NCBI RefSeq assembly: GCF_902806995.1
Contig: NZ_LR777654.1
Location: 496,001-560,000, forward strand
Source: Chlamydiifrater volucris
Lineage (GTDB): Bacteria > Chlamydiota > Chlamydiia > Chlamydiales > Chlamydiaceae
Length of the DNA stretch: 64,000 nt
Direction of reading: 5' to 3'
Made by a program: the position numbers and the translations under genes. This document shows, piece by piece, positions 38,568 through 48,001 of the stretch. How positions within the stretch are numbered: position 1 is the stretch's first letter; each line of letters starts with the position of its first letter. The notes under the pieces are model-generated. The model saw only the letters and a list, made by a program, of their open reading frames with translations. It made no database searches and had not been told where the DNA came from.

Positions 38568-39506
38568 ATGAGAAAAAGTTTATTATTATTATATTTTGTG
38601 TTGACTGGTGTTAAAGCTTTTGGTTCCCAAACAGTTATCACCCCACCTTCTAACGTGCAAGGAATACGAGATACTTCCTTGCAGAAAGAATCTGTAGTTT
38701 GTGTTCATGCCTTTTTAAGATCATATAAATCTTTAAAACCCATCAGCCATTCTTTAGAAAAAGATGGATACGATGTATTTATCTGGAACTATGAAACTAG
38801 GAAATTTACTCTTCAAAAACATGCAGAACATCTAGTAAGACTTCTCAAAAAGATAGCCGAAATAAAACCCGGAATTCCTATTAACTTTGTCACCCATTCA
38901 GTAGGCGGAGTTGTTGTAAGAGTTGCCTTATCCAGAGAGGACTGCCCTAAGGAAGCCAAACAGGGAAGAGCTATATTAATGGCTCCACCAAATGCCGGAT
39001 CAACATTAGCCAGACGATACCGATGCTTGCCTATAGTACAGGCTGTTTTCGGAGATAATTTAGGAAGACAGCTCTTAACTTACAGTCCACAAAAAATGCT
39101 GAGCACTGGGACTATGCCAGAAAATGTTGAAGTTTTGATATTGAAAGGGAATAGAAGCAGTAAATTCCTTCCCTTCAAAATGGAGGGAGAAAACGACGGA
39201 AAAGTAAGAAGCAATGAAACATGCCTCAACACCCCTCATTTAGAATACACCATAAACGTCAATCATACCTATATCGTTAGCGATAAAAAATCCATATACC
39301 TGGTTAAAAAGTTCCTGAAGGAAGGATATTCCATAGAGGATATTCAAAAAAAACCAGAGGCCATAGAAAAAGTAATCTTAGAGAACAAAGAATCCAGGTT
39401 AGTGACAAGACGAAGAAACGACATTTACGTTATCCATTATTTCAGATCTAATATTTGGGGGTTCCCTAAGTTTTATAGGGAACACCCCAAAAAAACTAAC
39501 CCCTGA
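38568..39506 (+). CDS. Putative secreted alpha/beta-hydrolase (lipase/esterase-like, CT073 homologue)
   Basis: 312 residues from ATG 38568; GTG 38559 is an alternative start. An N-terminal signal peptide (RKSLLLLYFVLTGVKAFG) predicts export. The fold pattern matches small lipases. There is a VCVHAFLRS oxyanion-loop region, the nucleophile elbow THSVGG (Ser near residue 116, with Thr in place of the usual first Gly), the acid region EGENDGKVRSNE, and a late His in NVNHTYIVSD. The order Ser-Asp-His is right for a catalytic triad. The C-terminal 60 residues are basic and of unknown role. The 3' end overlaps rseP by 11 bp on the opposite strand. Substrate unknown; the family call is inferred from motifs. 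Confidence 0.75.
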   Translation: MRKSLLLLYFVLTGVKAFGSQTVITPPSNVQGIRDTSLQKESVVCVHAFLRSYKSLKPISHSLEKDGYDVFIWNYETRKFTLQKHAEHLVRLLKKIAEIKPGIPINFVTHSVGGVVVRVALSREDCPKEAKQGRAILMAPPNAGSTLARRYRCLPIVQAVFGDNLGRQLLTYSPQKMLSTGTMPENVEVLILKGNRSSKFLPFKMEGENDGKVRSNETCLNTPHLEYTINVNHTYIVSDKKSIYLVKKFLKEGYSIEDIQKKPEAIEKVILENKESRLVTRRRNDIYVIHYFRSNIWGFPKFYREHPKKTNP

Positions 39507-41394
39507 AGATTCGATTAATATCCTGGAATGTCAAAAATAGGAAAAAGAAAATTAAAAAGATTATAAAAGGAAATAAAATTTTTTCCAACAACCTGATATT
39601 TAATCTCTTTCTCTTTATCATCTCCCAAAAGCTAATTAAAATATAACCGCCATCTAGGGCTGGTATAGGCATGAGATTAAGCACTGCTAAATTCATACTA
39701 ATTAATCCTATCCAGAATAAAGCCTCTCCTAAACCCAAAGACCACCCAGTATGAAGAACCTGTATAATTCCTATAGGACCTGACAACCATTTCGGACCTA
39801 ATCGTCCAAGCAATAAAGCTTTAAGAGTTTTTAAAGAATCCTTAACAACACTGGAACATAATACAAAAGGGTTGGGATTGTACTTAACTCCCATATCTTC
39901 CAAATGAACCCCCAAAGATAGCCGCTGCTTCTCTAGTTCTATTCTTTCTATTAATAAATTTTTCCTATTTTTATCCTTAATTTTCGCTGCCCAAGCGTAT
40001 TGTTTGTCAAAAAACTCTTTGGGTAACAACTGCTCCCTTTTTAAAGGCTGGATTCCAGAAATTAAACGCATCCTTCCATTTCTCTCAATTGGATTTGCTG
40101 TTCCTATGGAATCTACTAAAGGTTTCATTGAATCAAAATCAAAGGAAGATATGAACATCTCATCCGCTGAAGTGATAGAAGGATTTGCAGTTCTCTCCTC
40201 TGGAGAAAGATTTTCTACTATCAAAGATATCTTATGATCTTGAAGAAGCCTCAATAGATCATAGTTTCTTGATACTGGAACTCCATCAATAGCAATAATC
40301 CTATCCCCAATTTCTAAAGGTGAACTTTCTTCAGGCAAAGAAACTTGAGGATCTATCGAGAATAACTTTCCCTCGACGTAACAGTGAGCATTAACAACGT
40401 AAGGGAGCACCATTAATGATTTCCACTTACCTTTTAGGCCTATTTCATACTGGGAATCTATTAACTCATTACGAACATACGAGCTCATCTGTAAGCTACC
40501 CGCAGCTACCCGAGGACAACGAATAAAAAGATCCTTATCCCCTCTTCGCACCTTAAGGAAAGCATATGATTGATTGAGAATCCGTGATAACTGTAATTGG
40601 GAAAACAATAATTCTCCATCAATCCATACCAATCGATCCCCTACTGACAGAGAAGAATCTTTTAGGGGAGATTCTTGTAACAACAAACTGTCCCTATCTA
40701 CATGACTAAAGGAGTTTTTTCCAAAAATAAGATAGCTAGCTCCAGAAATAGGCAACATCCCCTGCTCATCATCAGAAGAAACAGCTCTAAGGGAAAAGAG
40801 CTTCTTAGTACCTCCAAGATACCCAGGCCTCTCTACAGATAAATCCCACCTACCCTCCAACAAGGAAGCTGAAACACAGTCTTTAACCCCAACATATTCC
40901 GATCCATTACAGGTAAGAATACGATCTCCTGGAAGCAACCCTTGAGAAGCAAGTGACGAAGCTGGGTTTACCCAACCTACAATTTTAGTAAATTCTGAGA
41001 AATCTTTGTTACGCCCCCCCCATAACCAAAGAAAAGAAAAAACCGAGAAAGCCAAAATGATATTAGCCAAAGGTCCTGCTATAAGAACAAAAATTCGCCT
41101 CAGTGGAGACTTACTATAAAAACCTCCTGGAACGTCATAAACTGACTCAGGTTTTTTTTCTTTATCAAATCCTGGATCCATTCCTTTGATGCGTACATAA
41201 CCACCAAAAGGGACCCATCCTATCCTCCATTCTACTCCTCGGATACGACGCTTCCATATAGCTGCTCCAAAGCCTATGCTAAAACTTTCTACAGTCATTC
41301 CCATCCACCTAGCAGCAAGAAAATGTCCTGCTTCATGAACAAGAACTAGTACACCCAAAGCTATAGTCGCCAGAAGAAAATACAGAACAGTCAT
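39496..41394 (-). CDS. rseP: Site-2 intramembrane zinc protease RseP
   Basis: Cleaves transmembrane segments of anti-sigma factors and signal peptides. The 632 residues show the zinc motif HEAGH in the first membrane helix (H20, E21, H24), the second metal-ligand motif ALDGG in the C-terminal helix region, and about four membrane segments. The large central periplasmic part contains two PDZ-like modules (GLLPGDRIL and EIGDRIIAIDGVPVSR). Chlamydial homologues are longer than E. coli RseP (about 450). It follows dxr by 22 bp in the reverse-strand chain from ytgA. Position matches CT072. Confidence 0.93.
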   Translation of the reverse strand: MTVLYFLLATIALGVLVLVHEAGHFLAARWMGMTVESFSIGFGAAIWKRRIRGVEWRIGWVPFGGYVRIKGMDPGFDKEKKPESVYDVPGGFYSKSPLRRIFVLIAGPLANIILAFSVFSFLWLWGGRNKDFSEFTKIVGWVNPASSLASQGLLPGDRILTCNGSEYVGVKDCVSASLLEGRWDLSVERPGYLGGTKKLFSLRAVSSDDEQGMLPISGASYLIFGKNSFSHVDRDSLLLQESPLKDSSLSVGDRLVWIDGELLFSQLQLSRILNQSYAFLKVRRGDKDLFIRCPRVAAGSLQMSSYVRNELIDSQYEIGLKGKWKSLMVLPYVVNAHCYVEGKLFSIDPQVSLPEESSPLEIGDRIIAIDGVPVSRNYDLLRLLQDHKISLIVENLSPEERTANPSITSADEMFISSFDFDSMKPLVDSIGTANPIERNGRMRLISGIQPLKREQLLPKEFFDKQYAWAAKIKDKNRKNLLIERIELEKQRLSLGVHLEDMGVKYNPNPFVLCSSVVKDSLKTLKALLLGRLGPKWLSGPIGIIQVLHTGWSLGLGEALFWIGLISMNLAVLNLMPIPALDGGYILISFWEMIKRKRLNIRLLEKILFPFIIFLIFFFLFLTFQDINRIFRG

Positions 41395-41416
41395 TGATAA
41401 TACATCCTTACAGTTA

Positions 41417-42565
41417 TCATGCTTGAGAAGCCAGGAGACCAGCCTCTTGGTCCACCTCTAAAATAGATTCTAAAGAAGAACAAGGAATAGGGTTATGCGA
41501 ATCCATAAGATCCGATAATTTTGTTGTAATCTGCTTCCAAGAAATTTCTCCTCTTAGGAACCGATTCACAAGAACTTCATTAGCTGCATTAAAAAAACAA
41601 GGCATAGAAAGACCCTGCTGGATTGCCCTTTTTGCCAAAGAAAATCCTAAAAATTTTGTTTCATCTATGGGAGAAAAGTCCAGAGAAAAAGGCTCTTTAA
41701 AATTCCAAAAATCAAAACTCCCTCCCTTTCGTCCTTCATCAAGGGTCAGTACATGTTGAATAGGATATAACATGCTAGGACGGTTCATAACCATATGAAC
41801 ATGCCCATCGATCCACTCCACCATCCCATGAACACTGCTTGACGGATGGATCACGGCTTCAAGTTTATCAGGAGCACAATCAAAAAGCCAACGCGCCTCT
41901 ATCAACTCCAATCCTTTGTTGACCAAAGTAGAGGAATCCACAGTAATTTTTGGCCCCATAGTCCAAGTTGGGTGATTCAGAACGTCTTTAACGGAAACTT
42001 CTTTCAAATCATCCAAAGTCTTGTTTAAAAAAGGACCTCCAGATGCTGTGAGAATAACTCTTGACACTTCCTCTAGAGGCTTTTCTTGAAGACACTGAAA
42101 AATAGCATTATGCTCGCTATCTACGGGCAACAACCTGGCTCCCGTCTGCTTAACTAAATTCCTAACAAGTTCTCCAGCGCAAACCATCACTTCCTTATTA
42201 GCTAAAGCTATAGTCTTCTTTGCTCGGATAGCGCTCAAAATAATTGGAAGTGCAGATATCCCAGAAGAAGCAGCAACTAAAACATCAACCTCTCTTTGAG
42301 CAACAATCTGGGATAATTCATCTTCATTAGAAAGAACTGTTACCCCACAACTAGAAAACTCCCTGGATAGAGATTTTGCAACCTCTTTGGAAGCAACATA
42401 AACAATTCTGGGGGCAAAAATCCTGATCTGTTCTCTCAATAAACTTGTTTTACTACCCGCTGCGGATAAAAGAAAAACAGAAAACGATCCCGGAAATCGT
42501 TTCACTACTTCTAAAGTTTGTGTTCCAATACTCCCAGTAGAACCTAAAATAGCAAGACTCTTCAC
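41417..42565 (-). CDS. dxr: 1-deoxy-D-xylulose-5-phosphate reductoisomerase
   Basis: Makes 2-C-methyl-D-erythritol 4-phosphate, the committed step of the MEP isoprenoid pathway; IspG of the same pathway is at 60.3 kb. The 382 residues show the NADPH motif GSTGSIGTQTLE (8-19), ANKEVMV, the metal/substrate block LPVDSEHNAIFQCL, LTASGGPFLN, the HPTWTMGPKITVDSSTLVNKGLE block, and HPSSSVHGMVEW. Translation starts at GTG 42565. It sits between ytgD and rseP on the reverse strand. Confidence 0.95.
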   Translation of the reverse strand: MKSLAILGSTGSIGTQTLEVVKRFPGSFSVFLLSAAGSKTSLLREQIRIFAPRIVYVASKEVAKSLSREFSSCGVTVLSNEDELSQIVAQREVDVLVAASSGISALPIILSAIRAKKTIALANKEVMVCAGELVRNLVKQTGARLLPVDSEHNAIFQCLQEKPLEEVSRVILTASGGPFLNKTLDDLKEVSVKDVLNHPTWTMGPKITVDSSTLVNKGLELIEARWLFDCAPDKLEAVIHPSSSVHGMVEWIDGHVHMVMNRPSMLYPIQHVLTLDEGRKGGSFDFWNFKEPFSLDFSPIDETKFLGFSLAKRAIQQGLSMPCFFNAANEVLVNRFLRGEISWKQITTKLSDLMDSHNPIPCSSLESILEVDQEAGLLASQA

Positions 42566-42719
42566 TAACCTATCCCTAAAAAATCGTAAAAAAAGATCAT
42601 AATGCTAGGGAATAGTATTGTCAATTCTAGTTTCACTAACTAACTTTTTAGAAGTTCCTTTATTTCCTGTTTTCAAAACAAAAGGAATAAAAGAGCGTTT
42701 CCAAAATAAAATAAGATTA

Positions 42720-43664
42720 TTACCCCAATGCGCGAAATAGATGTTTACTCCGTGCAAAGAAATACATCCTCTTGCTCCCTGCTATAGAAAAATAAAACAA
42801 TACAAATAACAAAACGGAGATTCCAGCCGTAGAGAACCCTAATCCCCAACAAGTTAAAATAGACCTAGAGATAGCTGGAGAAAGGATTGCTACCAGAGAA
42901 GAAAAAACAACAGACCAAGATAACATTCCTAGTAGCGATTTCGCTAATATCTTCGCTATCAACCCTGGGAAAATAAGGAAAGCTAAAGCCATTAAAACTC
43001 CCACAGCCTTAAAGGCTGCCACTAATGTCATAGCTATCTGTATAGTAATAAGATGGTTTAAAAATTTAGTTGGAAACCCAATAGTTATCCCAAATAAAAG
43101 ATCAAAACTTAATACCTTTAGCCCTCTAAAAAACACCATGGTTAACAACGCATTTGTTGTCGCCACATAATAAGCTAAGTTTATATCATCCAGAGACAAA
43201 GCATCTGCACTCCCCATGACTAACTCTGTGCCGATATGGGCATTTTTAGTGAGAAAAACCAGCAAAATCAAGCCACAAGAAAATAATAGAGAGAAAGTAA
43301 ATGCTACTCCAGAATCCTCCGAAACAGAAAAAACATCCTTCATCACTCGGACAAGCAACCCCGTCAGTAGAGCTGTCAACAAGGCTGCAAAACTTAATGT
43401 TGCAATAGACAAAGACAATGTTCTAGAAAAAAGAAAAGCACACACCAAACCAAATATGATAGTATGAGACAAAGCATTTCCGAACATCGCCATATTTTTA
43501 AGCACCAAAAAAGATCCTATAAAGGCACCAGAAATGGCTAATCCCAAAAACACTAAGACTTGAACTTCATCGATATAAATAGAGGACCATAGTTCCCAGG
43601 AAAAAACCCTAGAAATAAAAATTCCAAAAAACTCAAAAAAACCTACCCCTTCGTAAGGAGACAT
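42720..43664 (-). CDS. ytgD: Metal ABC transporter permease YtgD
   Basis: Integral membrane subunit of the iron/metal importer, ABC-3 family. Start ATG 43664 (314 residues) is preferred because it follows the ytgC stop by one base with AAAAGG upstream; a longer frame runs into ytgC. About eight hydrophobic segments are visible, with the family blocks GAFIGSFLVLKNMAMFGNALSHTIIFG and AFKAVGVLMALAFLIFPGLIA. It pairs with the permease half of YtgC. Position matches CT070. Confidence 0.9.
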   Translation of the reverse strand: MSPYEGVGFFEFFGIFISRVFSWELWSSIYIDEVQVLVFLGLAISGAFIGSFLVLKNMAMFGNALSHTIIFGLVCAFLFSRTLSLSIATLSFAALLTALLTGLLVRVMKDVFSVSEDSGVAFTFSLLFSCGLILLVFLTKNAHIGTELVMGSADALSLDDINLAYYVATTNALLTMVFFRGLKVLSFDLLFGITIGFPTKFLNHLITIQIAMTLVAAFKAVGVLMALAFLIFPGLIAKILAKSLLGMLSWSVVFSSLVAILSPAISRSILTCWGLGFSTAGISVLLFVLFYFSIAGSKRMYFFARSKHLFRALG

Positions 43665-43665
43665 A

Positions 43666-45006
43666 TTAGCAACCTTTTCTATTTCTATGCTTTGGTATAA
43701 TGCTGTTATGAGGATCAACTTTAGGATCATTCAGCATTTTAGTTAACTCTAACTCTAATTCATCAGTGAGAACATGCTCCATTTCCTCAGCTAACGCGTG
43801 AACATCATTTTTAGAAAAATCTAGGGAATCTACCATGTATACTTCCCAAAGTCGATGCCGTCTAATCAAGCATTCTGAAAGTTCTTTGCATTTTTCTGTC
43901 AGGCAGAATTTCCCTCTGCCGCACCTTCTTAAAAGCTTTTTTAAAAGGAAAAATCTTATCCAAAGTTTTGGATGTCTCCTACTGCCAAAATACTCACAAA
44001 ACCTCGCATGGTTTTTGATATCTTCGCTACTTAGCTCTTTTTGTCCCTCTGAAGAGGCGTACCATAAAGCTTTCAAAAAATGCTCGTAAGAAAGTCTCCA
44101 ACGAAACGACAACCTACGATAAAGGCAAAAAATGGCTCCTCTACTAGGAGAAAAAATCAGTCCTAAAAAGACAAAAATACCAGAAATCAATACTACCAAA
44201 GGTCCTGTGGGAAGAATAATTTCTCTACCCTCAGAGGAGTTGAAAGAGAAAAAGACGGATAAAAAACTACCTAAAATACCTGAGATAGCCCCAACTCCAA
44301 CAGAAGTCCATAAAATAATTCCCAAATCATCCGTAAACTGCCTAGAAGTGAGAGCTGGAGCAACAAACATGGCTGAAATTAGTATAATCCCCACACTGCG
44401 TACTCCAACAACAACAACGAAGGTAATAAAACACAGCGTTACCAAAGATATAAGCTTAAAAGGAATTCCACATGTCTCCGCAAAATCTTTATCAAAAATG
44501 GAGATCATTAGTTGGCGACGAAATATGAGTAAAAACATTCCAGATAAAACAAACAGAACTCCAGCCATAATTGCATCAGAATCTTTTAAAGTTGCAGCTT
44601 GGCCATAAAGGTAGGTGTTTATTTTATTATATAGCGCGGGAAAAGAATCTTTGACGCACCCGGAAAGAATCACTCCAATAGCAAAAAACAAAACCAAAAT
44701 AAAGCACAAGGCAGAATCTCTGTTCATTTCTAAACGAACTTCTAAAAAAAAGACTCCACAGTAACCAATGATAGCAAAGATAACCCCACACAAAAAAATC
44801 CAAAACAAAGAGTCACTGAAGAAGAACGACTGAGAAACAAGTATCCCCACTAACAATCCAGGATAAGCCGCATGCGAAAGAGTTTCTGGGAGCATAGACT
44901 TCTTGGCTAGCAATAAAAACACCCCCCATAAAGACGCCGTAGCACAAACTAAAGCTACGGAAAGACAACTAGAGAGAAAGATATCGCTGAATAAAACACT
45001 TAACAT
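43666..45006 (-). CDS. ytgC: Metal ABC permease fused to iron repressor (YtgC-YtgR)
   Basis: Of 446 residues, about 1-290 form an ABC-3 permease with eight or so membrane segments (LPETLSHAAYPGLLVG, VRSVGIILISAMFVAPALT). About 305-446 form a cytoplasmic DtxR-like domain. It has a winged-helix part (LLRRCGRGKFCLTEKCKELSECLIRRHRLWEVYM) and a metal-binding dimerisation helix (DVHALAEEMEHVL). In C. trachomatis the C-terminal YtgR is released by proteolysis and represses ytgABCD and trp genes in an iron-dependent way. The fusion visible here suggests the same autoregulation. It overlaps neither neighbour; ytgB ends 4 bp before it. Confidence 0.92.
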   Translation of the reverse strand: MLSVLFSDIFLSSCLSVALVCATASLWGVFLLLAKKSMLPETLSHAAYPGLLVGILVSQSFFFSDSLFWIFLCGVIFAIIGYCGVFFLEVRLEMNRDSALCFILVLFFAIGVILSGCVKDSFPALYNKINTYLYGQAATLKDSDAIMAGVLFVLSGMFLLIFRRQLMISIFDKDFAETCGIPFKLISLVTLCFITFVVVVGVRSVGIILISAMFVAPALTSRQFTDDLGIILWTSVGVGAISGILGSFLSVFFSFNSSEGREIILPTGPLVVLISGIFVFLGLIFSPSRGAIFCLYRRLSFRWRLSYEHFLKALWYASSEGQKELSSEDIKNHARFCEYFGSRRHPKLWIRFFLLKKLLRRCGRGKFCLTEKCKELSECLIRRHRLWEVYMVDSLDFSKNDVHALAEEMEHVLTDELELELTKMLNDPKVDPHNSIIPKHRNRKGC

Positions 45007-45010
45007 AGTT

Positions 45011-45802
45011 TTAAATTTCTCCTGAGCGCCTCTCCTTGGACAACTTTAACGTTCTATCAAAAAGATCTGCATTTCTACCAAAGGCCTGCTTAATTGTTTC
45101 TGAACTAAAACAATCTTGAATGGAGCCCGCGGCTACAAGCCTTTTGTTTAAAAGAATAACAGAGTCAAAAATCTCTGGAACTTTCTCCAAGTCGTGATGG
45201 ACGACAACAACTGTTTTACCCATTGATTTCATTTGTTTTAGAATATTTATTGCAGTCTCTGTTGAAGCAACATCAATAGCTGAAAACAACTCATCCATGA
45301 AATACAAATCTGCTTTCTGCATTAAGGCTCTAGCTAAAAAAGCTCTCTGCTGTTGTCCCCCAGATAATCTACCTATCTGTCTATCACAAAATTTTTCTAG
45401 GCCTACCTTAGCAATTTGCTCCATAGCTTCATTGCGATCACCGCGACTTATTCTGGAAAATAGTCCTTTTCTTCCGTAGGCACCAGTAAGCACTAATTCT
45501 TTCAAGGTTATAGGAAAATCCCAATCAACAGATGCCCTTTGAGGCATATAACTAACCTTTTCTCTGACTTTTTTAAACTTTTTTCCAAAAAAGGATACGG
45601 ACCCAGAAAAACTTTTGATCAACCCTAAAGAAGCTTTAAGCAAAGTACTCTTGCCTGCCCCATTAGGACCCAATATCGCTACTAGACTACCAGAAGAGAC
45701 AGAAAACGAAACATCATAGAGAACTGGCGAATGTTCGTAATTCACACACAAATTACGTACATCCCAAACTACATCTTTGTCTATTGAATTAAAAGTCGGC
45801 AA
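45011..45802 (-). CDS. ytgB: Metal ABC transporter ATP-binding protein YtgB
   Basis: Cytoplasmic ATPase powering the YtgC/YtgD permease. The 263 residues carry Walker A GPNGAGKS (45-52), signature LSGGQ (146-150) and Walker B LYFMDE (166-171; Leu follows the Glu instead of the common Pro), then an H-loop VVVVHHDLEKV. No early ATG exists. The start is TTG 45802, backed by an AGGAGG box five bases upstream. The 5' end overlaps ytgA by 14 bp. Position matches CT068. Confidence 0.94.
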   Translation of the reverse strand: MPTFNSIDKDVVWDVRNLCVNYEHSPVLYDVSFSVSSGSLVAILGPNGAGKSTLLKASLGLIKSFSGSVSFFGKKFKKVREKVSYMPQRASVDWDFPITLKELVLTGAYGRKGLFSRISRGDRNEAMEQIAKVGLEKFCDRQIGRLSGGQQQRAFLARALMQKADLYFMDELFSAIDVASTETAINILKQMKSMGKTVVVVHHDLEKVPEIFDSVILLNKRLVAAGSIQDCFSSETIKQAFGRNADLFDRTLKLSKERRSGEI

Positions 45803-46769
45803 CCTTACCTCCTAATTCTTCGGTAATCAAAACAATGTTATGCTTAAACATGTCAAAGTATGTACCGCCAACGGGAATATTATCACTATAGATGGGGCGC
45901 TTAGATAACCTCAGTGGGTGCTTTTTCTTTAAACAAGATACTATTTTCTTCAAGGAATCCTGGCTTAGAGATTCTTCTGGGAAAACGACCTCCACGCAAT
46001 GCTCACAAATGTAGTCAGCTACCCTAATAATATCCCGAATTCCTATTTGTACTTCGGGAGACACTCCTTCTGGGGAAGTACATCTCTTTCTCCAGCTACC
46101 ATCTTCTCTCTCCTTATCTATAGCAAGATACGAATATGAAAAATAATTAAATGCACTATGACCCGTAACTAAAAACCTCTTGTTTAAAGGAACCGACCCT
46201 ATAGACTGTTTTGCCCATGCATCTAACTTATCCATGGCTTCCAACAAATTATCCGCATTTGAAAAGAACGTCGATGATAATTCCGGGTAGATTTTTGACA
46301 AAGACCGAGCTATCTCGTGAGCTACATGCTTCCAAATACCCACATCTAACCAAATATGGGGATCCATAACTCCTTCCTCACAAAGGACTTTAAATTTTTT
46401 TTCTTCAGCCAGTCGATCCCCTAAACTAACTACTTTAGGATTACCCTCTAAGAGTTTTCTCATACTTAGCGTATGCTCTAAACCCAGCCCGCAACAAAAG
46501 ATTAAATCAGCACCAGCGATTTTATCACTATCCCCTTTGACTATTTCGTACGAATGAGGATCTAGTTCTCCGTTGATTAAAACATTACATTGAACACTAT
46601 CTCCAACCACGACCTTAACACAATCGTGGATCATCCTATTTGTGGATAGAATGTAAGGAGTCCGACTCTGCTTTTGCTTAGAAGAACTTTGCGAAGAGCA
46701 ACCTGTAACCGCAATCACTAAAGCTGCTAACATTAAAAAAGCACCGATCGTAGAAAGAACTCTTTTCAT
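45789..46769 (-). CDS. ytgA: Iron-binding periplasmic lipoprotein YtgA
   Basis: Substrate-binding protein of the Ytg system, cluster A-I (ZnuA/TroA) family. Start ATG 46769 gives 326 residues. A signal sequence ends in the lipobox VTGC (Cys near 24), so it is probably a lipoprotein processed after Lgt modification, although soluble periplasmic YtgA has been described. Family landmarks are ELDPHSYEIVKGD (metal-ligand His), DPHIWLDV, VTGHSAFNYFSYSYL, SPEGVSPEVQI and a C-terminal FKHNIVLITEELGG. It is the first gene of ytgABCD; the long intergenic region upstream should contain the iron-regulated promoter. Confidence 0.93.
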   Translation of the reverse strand: MKRVLSTIGAFLMLAALVIAVTGCSSQSSSKQKQSRTPYILSTNRMIHDCVKVVVGDSVQCNVLINGELDPHSYEIVKGDSDKIAGADLIFCCGLGLEHTLSMRKLLEGNPKVVSLGDRLAEEKKFKVLCEEGVMDPHIWLDVGIWKHVAHEIARSLSKIYPELSSTFFSNADNLLEAMDKLDAWAKQSIGSVPLNKRFLVTGHSAFNYFSYSYLAIDKEREDGSWRKRCTSPEGVSPEVQIGIRDIIRVADYICEHCVEVVFPEESLSQDSLKKIVSCLKKKHPLRLSKRPIYSDNIPVGGTYFDMFKHNIVLITEELGGKVADF

Positions 46770-47316
46770 ATAATTCCCAATCCAAAGCTTAAACGAAAAA
46801 CATAACAAACCCTCTCATCAATAACCAAGGAATAAAAGAATTTGTTGTTCGGAGAGCTTACAAAAAATAAAAATTCCCAAAAATCAAAAAAAGCATTCAA
46901 GGGAATAATTTGGAGATATCCTCTTTCTCGTTTAAGGTTAAATAGAATCAAAAAGTTAAAGCTTAAAAAGCAAATCTTTTAAAGCCATCTTCTCATCACG
47001 AGAAAATATAAAATATGAATCGAATGAAAATATTATGGTAGAATAAATTATCAATTTTATAGATAATCAGATTCCAAAAAGATTTTAATGGAATGTTTTT
47101 TGGTTTAGATCTACTATCATCAAAAATTAGACAAGAACTAGGAAATTAATTGTTTTTTCAAATTGAATTCAAATTACACAAGATATAGAGTTAAAATCGA
47201 CTCTTTAGCTTTAAATTTCGAATGATTAGTTTGGAAAGGCAAGTCAGAGGGATCTTTAAATTAAAGAACAAATACTCCCCAATTTAGTGTATCATTTTGC
47301 AAAGAATAAGGTGATT
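46770..47316. promoter_or_regulatory. 547-bp divergent intergenic region ytgA / CT066-like
   Basis: No credible gene here; one reverse frame of about 60 codons (46766-46951) overlaps the ytgA start and has no family features. The region is AT-rich and must contain the reverse promoter of the ytg operon, expected to hold a YtgR operator, and the forward promoter of the CT066-like gene. I could not pick a convincing dyad operator or -35/-10 pair by eye. Confidence 0.5.
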
Positions 47317-47820
47317 ATGATGGCCGTCGTTGATCAAGCTACGAAAGAAGAGACAGAAAAATTAATTGAAAAAGCGATTAAAAAAGTTAATGGCAGTAGG
47401 GAAAACGATCTTTGCAGATACCTTCCTGGCCCTGCTGGTGGTTACATGCACCACTTTACATTAAGAAAAATGAAGGCATCAGATCCAGAACAGTTGCATA
47501 AGATGCTTAAAGATTTTATCATCGGATCAGACATGCCAAGGGCTATTGAGCCGAAACCTCGAGCCCCTAGGGGATCTAAAAAGAAAAGAGACTTTGTTAG
47601 CTTTACAAAAAACGATATAGAGCGAGTTTTAGAACTGGCTAGACAAGTTGGAGATAAAGATTTATTAGCGAGATTTAGCCCCAAACGACCTCTGCCTTCC
47701 CTAAAAAGGGAGTTAATTCGTTCTATTAGGAACGGTGTTGTAAGCTTTGATTTGTGGAACGCCTATGTGGAAGCCGTAAAATCAGCTAATGCGTCTGAAG
47801 CAGCCGCTTCTTTTGTTTAA
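47317..47820 (+). CDS. Conserved chlamydial hypothetical protein (CT066-like)
   Basis: No known domain recognised. Start at ATG 47317 is supported by AAGGTG five bases upstream (167 residues). The protein is soluble-looking, helical and basic. It has an N-terminal EETEKLIEKAIKKVNGS segment, then YLPGPAGGYMHHFTLRKMK and a central PKPRAPRGSKKKRDFVSF basic stretch. The C-terminal domain FTKNDIERVLELARQ...RSIRNGVVSFDLWNAYVEAV ends Ala-rich. It precedes npt1 by 181 bp, as CT066 precedes CT065. The basic core could bind nucleic acid, but that is speculation. Confidence 0.8.
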   Translation: MMAVVDQATKEETEKLIEKAIKKVNGSRENDLCRYLPGPAGGYMHHFTLRKMKASDPEQLHKMLKDFIIGSDMPRAIEPKPRAPRGSKKKRDFVSFTKNDIERVLELARQVGDKDLLARFSPKRPLPSLKRELIRSIRNGVVSFDLWNAYVEAVKSANASEAAASFV

Positions 47821-48001
47821 AAAATAATCTTTATAGGGGGTTTCTAAGAGGGAGCCCCTTAGTTGCTCTCTGTTTGTCCCTTTCTTCTTGTCAATAGCAG
47901 AAAAAACTGCTATACTTATTCCCTTGAAAAATTGAGTTTCTAAACTACTATTTAAATAAATCAACTAAACTAAGTTAATTAACGTATTTCAGAGGGTAAT
48001 T

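Noticed and set aside
44132-44608. Forward open frame of 158 codons inside ytgC
   Set aside because: It is antisense to a clearly conserved permease and is Lys/Thr/Ile-rich, as expected from complement of membrane-helix codons.
46766-46951. Reverse open frame of 61 codons upstream of ytgA
   Set aside because: Overlaps the ytgA start region in another frame, has no ribosome binding site of note and no recognisable feature.
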